6,416 bases of DNA from Candidatus Buchananbacteria bacterium RIFCSPLOWO2_02_FULL_46_11b (GTDB lineage Bacteria; Patescibacteriota; Patescibacteriia; Buchananbacterales; UBA6539), in contig MHIR01000033.1 in assembly GCA_001817615.1 (NCBI GenBank), positions 1,487 through 7,902 on the forward strand, read 5' to 3'. The position numbers and the translations under genes were made by a program. The notes below the pieces were generated by a model, which was not told the origin of the DNA, made no database searches, and worked only from the letters and a program-made list of their open reading frames with translations. Below are positions 1-4,566 of the stretch, one piece after another. Position 1 is the first letter of the stretch; every line of letters begins with the position of its first letter.

Positions 1-35
1 AGATAGGTTTTAATCAATCATTAGCGCCGAGATGA
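1..35 (+). CDS. Possible 3' tail of an upstream gene
   Basis: The frame beginning at base 3 reads IGFNQSLAPR and stops at TGA 33-35; the other two plus frames stop at once. A terminator lies 34 bases further on, which fits the end of a transcription unit entering from the left. Ten residues are far too few to identify anything, and the sequence could equally be the end of an untranslated transcript. Bases 29-50 also form an imperfect hairpin (GAGATGAGGCC against GGCTCCGTCTC). Confidence 0.15.
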   Translation, partial: IGFNQSLAPR

Positions 36-68
36 GGCCGGCTCCGTCTCAATAAAGTTATGAAAAAA

Positions 69-93
69 AGAACCCCGAGAGGCGGGGTTTTTC
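69..93 (+). terminator. Intrinsic terminator
   Basis: The stem AACCCCG (71-77) pairs with CGGGGTT (83-89) around the loop AGAGG and runs into a five-T tract. An A-rich run lies on the 5' side (64-72), so the hairpin could also work from the minus strand. It closes whatever transcript enters from the left edge. Confidence 0.75.
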
Positions 94-195
94 ATTGGGT
101 TATTTAAGTTTTGGCAAAAACCTGATTTTTAAAAATAGCTAAAATTAGCTTATTTTTTGGATTTTATTTTTCCACATTTTATCCACTTTTGCTTC
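93..195. other. AT-rich spacer with two DnaA-box-like 9-mers
   Basis: No gene is visible. The stretch is strongly AT-rich. It holds a weak hairpin at 131-157 (TAGCTAA against TTAGCTTA, followed by T). It also holds two same-strand 9-mers, TTTTCCACA (168-176) and TTATCCACT (179-187), each one base from the DnaA box TTATCCACA and 11 bases apart start to start. No dnaA, dnaN or other origin gene is in the window, so an origin is only a remote possibility. Confidence 0.2.
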
Positions 196-223
196 TTGAC
201 AGCTATTTTAAAAATGGTAAGAT
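196..223 (+). promoter_or_regulatory. Promoter of the non-coding upstream unit
   Basis: TTGACA (196-201), a 16-base spacer ending in the extended -10 TG (215-216), and TAAGAT (218-223). Transcription would start near 230. The nearest ATG (251) has no Shine-Dalgarno sequence, and the next gene has its own promoter at 650-678, so this promoter appears to serve RNA rather than protein. Confidence 0.55.
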
Positions 224-288
224 GATATTATCAAAAATACATTGATTGGAATGAAACTTCCTTTTTCTCATTTCAGCCGGAATCAATC

Positions 289-324
289 CGCCTTCGCCCC
301 TCAACTACGTTCGGGGCTACGGCG
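289..324. repeat. Dispersed palindromic repeat, copy A
   Basis: The hairpin arms are CGCC-TTC-GCCCC (289-300) and GGGGC-TAC-GGCG (313-324). CGCC/GGCG and GCCCC/GGGGC pair, and a 3x3 internal loop separates them. The same design recurs at 2172-2208 and inside tsaE at 3857-3929, which shows a dispersed element rather than a chance hairpin. Confidence 0.65.
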
Positions 325-425
325 TGATAAACATAGCGCGCGAGCGCTTTATTTTTTATTCAAATATTCATTGCCCGCGTTTCATTATTGTCCTTTGAAG
401 CAAAAATAAGCGGTTTTTACCGGCG

Positions 426-584
426 GCTGACGTTTCACTGAAAGCCAAGGTTAACCCTTGCCTTTCCTTTTCTGGCTACTGCGGCAGCCGCTAAATAATC
501 CCATGGGATTATTTTGGCGGCTGGGCGGCGCCGGCCAGCGATAAGAAAAGGCAAGAGGCCTTTGGCTTTTGGCGACGGTTCAGC
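426..584. repeat. 159-nt imperfect inverted repeat
   Basis: The centre is a perfect 22-bp palindrome (493-514, around CCCATGGG). Outward, the arms match in blocks: CAGCCGC with GCGGCTG, CTTGCCTTT with AAAGGCAAG, AAAGCCAA with TTGGCTTT, and GCTGA with TCAGC at the ends. Small bulges separate the blocks. The arms are 78 and 81 nt. As RNA this is one long rod with internal loops; as DNA it could be a decayed miniature inverted-repeat element. Confidence 0.75.
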
Positions 585-596
585 AATGGGCCCCTT

Positions 597-646
597 CCCC
601 CTCCTTTTTACTCGGCCGAGCTAACTAAAAGGAGGGGGGATTTTTT
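597..646 (+). terminator. C/T-rich hairpin with T-run
   Basis: The 12-bp stem pairs CCCCCTCCTTTT (597-608) with AAAAGGAGGGGG (627-638). The loop itself contains the small palindrome CTCGGCCGAG (611-620). Six T follow at 641-646. It would end the upstream unit immediately before the NYN gene's promoter. Similar C/T-rich palindromes occur at 5991-6015 and 6105-6176, so it may be a repeat reused as a terminator. Confidence 0.6.
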
Positions 647-649
647 AAA

Positions 650-678
650 TTGCCAAGAAATTACTTTTATGCTAAGTT
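650..678 (+). promoter_or_regulatory. Promoter of the NYN-domain gene
   Basis: TTGCCA (650-655), a 17-base spacer ending in extended -10 TGC, and TAAGTT (673-678). The predicted start is near 685, giving a leader of about 48 nt. The -10 shares its TRAGNT form with the other three promoters in this window. Confidence 0.55.
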
Positions 679-732
679 AATTTCAGCCAGTTCTTTAAAA
701 AACCGATAAACCCAGGAAAAAGGAAAATAGTC

Positions 733-2028
733 ATGAACAAGGCAAGCAAGATGATTAAAACGGCGATTTTTGTTGATTTTGACAATGTTTATTCAGGCCT
801 GCGGCAAGAAGACGAAAAAAGAGCCGATGAATTTGCCGCCAATCCGATTGGCTGGCTGAAATCGCTTGAGAAGTATCTGTCCGCCGGCAAAGAAGGGCAA
901 TCAAGCCCTAAAAGCGAGCGAAAAACGCTTTACCGCCGCTGTTATATCAATCCCCAGTCTTTTGGCCGATTCCGGCCGAATTTTATCAAAGCGGCTTTTG
1001 AGGTGGTTGATTGTCCGCCTCTGACCAAGGGCGGCAAGACCAGCGCGGATATGATTATGGTGATTGACATCCTTGATGTTTTAAAGGAAGAAACTTATTT
1101 TGACGAATTCATCATTTTTTCCGGCGACAGCGATTTTACCCATGTGCTTTTGCGCTTGCGGCGAAATAACCGGCAAACGGTAATGCTGGCGGTGGGCAAT
1201 GTTTCGCCAGCTTACCGCGCCGCGGCCGATATCGTTATTGATCAGGATAAATTCGTGGAAGAGATTTTGGCGGATAAGGACCAAGAAGTTCTGGATAGCG
1301 AGGAGGAAATTGACGAACCGGAAATTACAATGCTATCCGCCGCGGAACCAGAGGCAACCGGCAAAACGCTTTCAAAAGAAAACGTGGCGGAATTCATTAA
1401 TCAGACCGTTGCGAAATCAACTGAACCTCTTTCTTTAACGAGATTAGCGAAGTTGATTAGGAAAGAATTCGGCCGGGAGGTGATAATTTCCAGGTGGTTG
1501 GGATTTGGCAGGTTTATTTTTTTGTTAAAAAATCTTAAACTTAATTACCAAATTTCAAATTTGGCGCCAGGCTATATCTACGACCCTAAAAGGCATGAGT
1601 TGGCCGGGGAGAAACACTTAGCCGAATTTAAGAGATCGCAATCGGAAATCGCCAAACTCGCCCAGCGAGTGATTGAAGCAACTGATATTCCTTTTTTGAC
1701 GACGGAACAGTACGCCGCGGTTTTCAAGGTGATTGCCGGAGTCGTTAATAAACACGGCTATATCTTCAATATTACCTGCCTGAAGGTTTGGGATGATTGC
1801 TTGGAAAAGAAAATGCCGCTTAATATTAAAATGGTCCAATTCATTTTAAGGCAGATCCGCTGTTCCGGTTATTATTTTTCCAAACAAAAAATCGTGGCAT
1901 CTAAAGTTTTAGCCCAGGCTTTTATCCAGTCGGCGCTGAATTTATGCCATTCGGTGCAATTAAACCTTGATTCTTCGGAGGAGGAATTAATCAGCCAATG
2001 GCTAAGCGGGGGTTTAGTCAATGACTAG
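733..2028 (+). CDS. NYN-domain (PIN-fold) RNase with OST-HTH/LOTUS-like domain
   Basis: The 431-aa protein is probably a cytoplasmic RNA-cleaving enzyme of the NYN (LabA/DUF88) group. Residues 8-175 form the NYN domain: strand IFVDFDN with acidic D15 and D17 plus N18, then D106 in SADMIMVID, then GDSDF (131-135) with D132 and D134, the expected metal-binding set, ending in AADIVIDQ. Residues 180-198 are an acidic linker. Residues 213-288 resemble an OST-HTH/LOTUS RNA-binding winged helix (LTRLAKLIRKEFG, then RFIFLLKNL). Residues 303-425 are a helical C-terminal region that I cannot assign. The ATG at 733 has AGGAAA six bases upstream; Met7 is an alternative start, but it adds nothing to the domain. 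The gene has its own promoter and terminator, so it is probably monocistronic. The NYN call is strong and the LOTUS call moderate. The RNA substrate is unknown. Confidence 0.9.
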   Translation: MNKASKMIKTAIFVDFDNVYSGLRQEDEKRADEFAANPIGWLKSLEKYLSAGKEGQSSPKSERKTLYRRCYINPQSFGRFRPNFIKAAFEVVDCPPLTKGGKTSADMIMVIDILDVLKEETYFDEFIIFSGDSDFTHVLLRLRRNNRQTVMLAVGNVSPAYRAAADIVIDQDKFVEEILADKDQEVLDSEEEIDEPEITMLSAAEPEATGKTLSKENVAEFINQTVAKSTEPLSLTRLAKLIRKEFGREVIISRWLGFGRFIFLLKNLKLNYQISNLAPGYIYDPKRHELAGEKHLAEFKRSQSEIAKLAQRVIEATDIPFLTTEQYAAVFKVIAGVVNKHGYIFNITCLKVWDDCLEKKMPLNIKMVQFILRQIRCSGYYFSKQKIVASKVLAQAFIQSALNLCHSVQLNLDSSEEELISQWLSGGLVND

Positions 2029-2043
2029 AATATCGCTTCCCTT

Positions 2044-2073
2044 AACTCGGTTTAAACCAAACCGAGTTTTTTT
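2044..2073 (+). terminator. Intrinsic terminator of the NYN gene
   Basis: A perfect 10-bp stem pairs AACTCGGTTT (2044-2053) with AAACCGAGTT (2059-2068). The loop is AAACC and the T-run covers 2067-2073. It begins 16 bases after the NYN stop codon. Confidence 0.9.
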
Positions 2074-2188
2074 AAATTCAGCATTATCGCGGTTGACGAG
2101 ACGTTCCGGGTGGCCCAAGGACATTACGGCGGCGATTTAAGCCTGCCGGCGGTGAGACAAGTGATGAAGCCCGCCTTTGCGTCTTAGT
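2056..2188 (+). pseudogene. Possible gene remnant ending in a repeat
   Basis: This frame has no stop from 2056 until TAG at 2186-2188. Its central part (from 2092) reads VDETFRVAQGHYGGDLSLP and continues AVRQVMKPAFAS, which has the composition of real protein. The last residues are encoded by palindromic repeat copy B, which supplies the stop. No start codon has a ribosome binding site. I do not recognise the family. It may be the relic of a gene cut off by the repeat, or chance. Confidence 0.15.
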
Positions 2189-2208
2189 TTTCCTTTGGCG
2201 CTACGGCG
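2172..2208. repeat. Dispersed palindromic repeat, copy B
   Basis: The arms CGCC-TTT-GCG (2172-2181) and CGC-TAC-GGCG (2199-2208) keep the same pairing and 3x3 internal loop as copies A and C. As in copy C, a GTGGCGAAG string follows the right arm (2210-2218). Confidence 0.5.
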
Positions 2209-2246
2209 CGTGGCGAAGCGATCAAGCGATCGGCTAAAGTTATAAA

Positions 2247-2269
2247 AACCCTCCAAAGATAGGGGGGTT
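2247..2269 (+). other. Terminator-like hairpin
   Basis: AACCCTCC (2247-2254) pairs with GGGGGGTT (2262-2269), with one T-G pair and a 7-nt loop. The T-run behind it is poor. It is preceded by AAAGTTAT and an A-run, just as the hairpin at 71-89 is, so the two may be related cassettes. Termination activity is doubtful. Confidence 0.3.
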
Positions 2270-2299
2270 CCTGTTTAATTACGGAAATCCGAAGGGCCA

Positions 2300-2328
2300 T
2301 TGACAAAGGCCGGATTTTTTGCTAAGCT
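2300..2328 (+). promoter_or_regulatory. Promoter of the 96-aa protein
   Basis: TTGACA (2300-2305), a 17-base spacer ending in extended -10 TGC, and TAAGCT (2323-2328). An inverted repeat AAATCCG (2285-2291) / CGGATTT (2311-2317) brackets the -35 and part of the spacer, and its right arm runs into a T-tract. It could be a protein-binding site or a terminator for read-through transcription. The leader would be about 45 nt. Confidence 0.6.
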
Positions 2329-2379
2329 GATCAATCACTTGGGCGGCGGTAAAAGCATTACAGAAAGGAGGATTCATCC

Positions 2380-2670
2380 GTGATGAAGATAAGGAAAGCA
2401 GAAAAAGATCAAGTGAAAGACCCGGTAACCGAGGGAATCCGGGAAGCGACGGCCGATATCCTTGAACGATTAAGCCAAGGCTTTCTGGTCGGCGTCAGGC
2501 CGATAGAGAAAGATTTGCCGGAAGTTAAAAAACCAATCGAGCCCGATTTGGGCCAGGGCAGGAAGTTTATCCGGCCATTGGGCGAGTTGTTGAGGAAAGC
2601 AATGGCGCAGGTAGACAAAGAGGATGAAGAAAAAATTAATCCTCAAAACGGCAATTCGCCGCCGGAATAA
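2380..2670 (+). CDS. Small charged hypothetical protein (96 aa)
   Basis: I do not recognise this protein. It is short, hydrophilic and rich in Lys, Glu and Pro, with no signal peptide or membrane segment. Residues 14-35 (from DPVTEGIREATADILERL) and 66-82 could form helices; the middle (41-60) and the tail (NPQNGNSPPE) are Pro-rich and probably disordered. The AAAGGAGG at 2364-2371 is a near-perfect ribosome binding site. It is 8 bases from GTG 2380 and 11 from ATG 2383, so GTG is slightly favoured and the difference is one residue. With its dedicated promoter and strong ribosome binding site, it looks well expressed. It converges with the 323-aa gene, with three bases between the stops and no visible terminator. 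Confidence 0.75.
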   Translation: MMKIRKAEKDQVKDPVTEGIREATADILERLSQGFLVGVRPIEKDLPEVKKPIEPDLGQGRKFIRPLGELLRKAMAQVDKEDEEKINPQNGNSPPE

Positions 2671-2673
2671 TTA

Positions 2674-3645
2674 TCAGGCCGCCAGGCTCTTTTTGGGGGC
2701 TAAAAGGCGGAATTGGCGTTCATGAGTCCTTTCGGGATTGATTTCACCGAGAGGACTTTTTTCTTTTTGGAGATTAAGGAAATATTCCAATATTTCGGCG
2801 TGTTCCTGAAGGATTTTTGAAATAGCGGGGTCGGCATTTTCTCTTTGCCCGTATTGTTCAGCAAAATCTAAAGCTCTTTTGGGATCGGCAAAAACATAAT
2901 CGCTGTATCTTTTATCCTTGAAGCGATTAGCCGTTTGTTCAATCGTGATCATAATTTGATCAATCGTCTCCTGGATCAATTCAAGCTGGTCGGACGGTTT
3001 AAAAACATTTTTACCCTTGCTGTCTACGTATTCGGCCGCCAGATCGCGAACCCGTTTTTGGCTTAAGCCCAGAACAATCCTTATTAAATTAACAGACCCG
3101 GGTTTTTCCCCCTTATTTTCCGTCTGCGGCAGATAATAATCCGCTTTGGGCAGCTGTTTGATACTGGTAATTTTGCGGTAATTGGCGCTTAATTTTTTCA
3201 TCAGTTCGCCTTCGTCTTCGGAGGTCGTGGCGTCAATGCCGATATAATGCCAATTTTTTTCGCCTTTCATTCTGGCGGCGACAATGATATCAATGCCGTT
3301 AAAATAATCATCAAATTCCGCGGCGGGAATCAAATTAATGTCAGCTTCTTGGTTTTTGCGGTTGAATAAAAGATGATTGGAAATCGCTTCCAACAGCAAA
3401 TATTCGGCCGCGATTGATTCTTTCGGCCGCGATTGCCCGGCCAGCGAGTCTTTTTTTTCTTCAACTTGTTCCAAATCCCTTTGAATTTTTTCTTTCGGAT
3501 AAACGCCGGTTAATTTTTCTTCTTTTACCCGGTAGCCTTCCCATTCATCTTCCATTATTTCAATAAATTCTTCCAGGGGTTTTTTGCCCCGGGTAAGATC
3601 AGGCGCCAATTGCCCGTAGAATTCCCTTGACATTCTGCTGACCAT
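2674..3645 (-). CDS. Hypothetical protein co-transcribed with tsaE, weak PD-(D/E)XK-like pattern
   Basis: This 323-aa soluble protein has no signal peptide or membrane helix. Residues 20-75 are highly charged and probably helical. Residues 77-140 contain an order reminiscent of PD-(D/E)XK-fold nucleases: E81/E86 in the helix AAEYLLLEAI, D119 in YFNGIDIIVAA, and D138 in WHYIGIDATTS. The usual Lys of the last motif is Thr140, so the resemblance is only suggestive and catalysis is doubtful. Residues 215-295 are helical. The start is one base after the tsaE stop (TAATATG), so it is the second gene of a tsaE operon and probably relies on translational coupling, since no Shine-Dalgarno sequence is seen. 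Met5 is an alternative start. Operon position alone does not show a role in t6A synthesis. Confidence 0.8.
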   Translation of the reverse strand: MVSRMSREFYGQLAPDLTRGKKPLEEFIEIMEDEWEGYRVKEEKLTGVYPKEKIQRDLEQVEEKKDSLAGQSRPKESIAAEYLLLEAISNHLLFNRKNQEADINLIPAAEFDDYFNGIDIIVAARMKGEKNWHYIGIDATTSEDEGELMKKLSANYRKITSIKQLPKADYYLPQTENKGEKPGSVNLIRIVLGLSQKRVRDLAAEYVDSKGKNVFKPSDQLELIQETIDQIMITIEQTANRFKDKRYSDYVFADPKRALDFAEQYGQRENADPAISKILQEHAEILEYFLNLQKEKSPLGEINPERTHERQFRLLAPKKSLAA

Positions 3646-3646
3646 A

Positions 3647-4144
3647 TTATTTGACAGTTATTTTTCTCATATTTTTACCTTTTAATTTTATCTCAATTCC
3701 AATGATTTGTCCAGTCAAGAGCGGCTTGATTTTTTCCGCCCACTCAATCACGGCAATCGTATCCGGCCGGCCGAAATAATCCGGCGCGCCGATGTCGGCG
3801 ATGGCTTGCGGGTCGTTTATGCGGTAGCAGTCGAGGTGGATGAGTTGTTTAGGTCGGCCCGCCTTCGCCCCTCGACTCTCTTTAGATAAACTTGAGACCG
3901 CTCGGGGCTTCGGCGTGGCGAAGTAGGGCAAGGGATAAACTTTCATTAAAGTAAATGTCGGGCTGGTGACGATTTGCTTGATGCCCAGGCCTTCGGCGAG
4001 GCCTTTGATGAAAACCGTTTTGCCGGCGCCAAGCGGTCCGGTCAAGGCTAAGACTTCCCCGCCGCGGAGCTTGGCGGCGAGTTTTTTGCCGAGATTGAAG
4101 GTTTGCTTGGCGGAGGTTGTGGTTATTTTAGCGGCTATTGACAT
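3647..4144 (-). CDS. tsaE: tRNA t6A biosynthesis ATPase TsaE, with repeat-derived insert
   Basis: TsaE is the P-loop ATPase that drives turnover of the TsaB-TsaD complex as it makes t6A37 in tRNA, in the cytoplasm. The 165-aa protein shows Walker A GPLGAGKT (36-43), the SPTFTL switch segment (61-66), HLDCYRI (103-109) with D105, DPQAIADIGAPDYF (111-124), and VIEWAEK (132-138) with E134-W135. All are family landmarks. E. coli TsaE is about 153 aa and has only about eight residues between the Tyr after SPTYTL and HFDLYR; here there are about 32. The extra residues, roughly 72-99, are encoded by palindromic repeat copy C, inserted in frame. The core motifs flank the insert intact, so the protein is probably functional. 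The start ATG has no clear ribosome binding site. It is first in an operon with the 323-aa gene and divergent from the 101-aa gene. Confidence 0.95.
   Translation of the reverse strand: MSIAAKITTTSAKQTFNLGKKLAAKLRGGEVLALTGPLGAGKTVFIKGLAEGLGIKQIVTSPTFTLMKVYPLPYFATPKPRAVSSLSKESRGAKAGRPKQLIHLDCYRINDPQAIADIGAPDYFGRPDTIAVIEWAEKIKPLLTGQIIGIEIKLKGKNMRKITVK
3857..3929. repeat. Dispersed palindromic repeat, copy C, inside tsaE
   Basis: The inner arms CGCC-TTC-GCCCC (3860-3871) and GGGGC-TTC-GGCG (3904-3915) match copy A. An outer, alternative pairing joins GCCC-GCC-TTCGCC (3857-3869) to GGCGAA-GTA-GGGC (3917-3929). The 73-bp element lies exactly where TsaE has extra residues, which marks it as an insertion tolerated by the reading frame. 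Confidence 0.75.
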
Positions 4145-4166
4145 AATTAAATTTTTTTGCTGAGGT
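4138..4166 (+). promoter_or_regulatory. Promoter of the 101-aa protein, overlapping the tsaE start
   Basis: TTGACA (4138-4143), exactly 17 bases ending in extended -10 TGC, then TGAGGT (4161-4166). The -10 is poor against TATAAT but fits the TRAGNT form of the other promoters here. The -35 is made by the complement of the first tsaE codons (ATG TCA), so transcription of the two genes may interfere. The hexamer could be a by-product of that coding sequence. Confidence 0.45.
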
Positions 4167-4214
4167 TTAGGTAGTTTCTATTTGGCGATTGGAAAAAATA
4201 AAGGAGGAAAAACA

Positions 4215-4520
4215 ATGCCCTTGGTTAATGTTATGACCGATACTACGACCGCTTTGTCTTACAATCCCGGCAAATGCCTGCCGGAATTACTGGCTGACAT
4301 AGTCACGCTTTGCTGGGCAAGAAAATCTATTTATGTGTGCGCCGCAGATGTACGCGATGAGAAAAAATTCATCGCAATTTTGGAAGCGGCCCTGAAAGAA
4401 GTTGAAACAGTTCCCGGATTCAAGGTCGAACAGCGGGGGAATCGATTCAACATTTCTTTGGAAAAAGGGGTAACGCTTTCAGCCTGTTGGCTGAGGATTG
4501 ATTACTTGAGTTTGAGTTAA
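4215..4520 (+). CDS. Small hypothetical protein (101 aa)
   Basis: I do not recognise this protein. The start is ATG 4215, because AAGGAGG (4201-4207) lies seven bases before it; a longer frame from TTG 4182 has no such site and would contain the ribosome binding site within its coding sequence. The sequence alternates helix- and strand-like segments: CLPELLADIVTLC, KSIYVCAADV, KKFIAILEAALKEVETV, FKVEQRGNRFNISLEKGVTL, and a hydrophobic end WLRIDYLSLS. This suggests a compact alpha/beta cytoplasmic protein. Three cysteines (Cys21, Cys33, Cys42) are spread through the first half without a metal-binding spacing; a fourth (Cys91) is near the end. It has its own promoter and terminator and is divergent from tsaE. 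Confidence 0.8.
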   Translation: MPLVNVMTDTTTALSYNPGKCLPELLADIVTLCWARKSIYVCAADVRDEKKFIAILEAALKEVETVPGFKVEQRGNRFNISLEKGVTLSACWLRIDYLSLS

Positions 4521-4536
4521 TTTAAGTTCTTTTTTT

Positions 4537-4563
4537 CTGCCAGCTTCGGTTGGCAGTTTTTTT
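4537..4563 (+). terminator. Intrinsic terminator with UUCG tetraloop
   Basis: An 8-bp stem pairs CTGCCAGC (4537-4544) with GTTGGCAG (4549-4556) around the stable tetraloop TTCG, followed by seven T (4557-4563). It ends the 101-aa gene. It lies four bases past the tsaD stop on the other strand but lacks a T-run in that direction. Confidence 0.9.
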
Positions 4564-4566
4564 ATT

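Larger units (their letters stand above)
230..646 (+). ncRNA. Candidate structured non-coding RNA, about 415 nt
   Basis: This is inferred from three visible parts: the promoter at 196-223, a 159-nt imperfect palindrome (426-584) that would fold into one long hairpin, and a terminator-like hairpin with a T-run at 597-646. The next gene's own promoter begins four bases later. The only frame of note is 251-409 (52 codons), which lacks a ribosome binding site and runs through a palindromic repeat, so it is probably not translated. I looked for tmRNA, RNase P RNA, SRP RNA and 6S RNA hallmarks and did not recognise any. The alternative is accumulated repeat debris that happens to lie between a promoter and a terminator. 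Confidence 0.3.

Noticed and set aside
251..409. 52-codon plus-strand frame beginning ATG AAA CTT, 28 bases after a promoter
   Set aside because: No ribosome binding site, it crosses palindromic repeat copy A, and the residue mix (many Arg, Ser, Phe, Tyr) does not look like a folded protein. More likely part of a non-coding unit.
426..584. 6S RNA, RNase P RNA, tmRNA or SRP RNA as the identity of the long hairpin
   Set aside because: It lacks the conserved cores I would look for in RNase P, tmRNA and SRP RNA, and its centre is a perfect palindrome rather than the open bubble of 6S RNA.
4182..4214. Longer N terminus (from TTG) for the 101-aa protein
   Set aside because: The extension contains the AAGGAGG ribosome binding site of the ATG at 4215 and has no site of its own.
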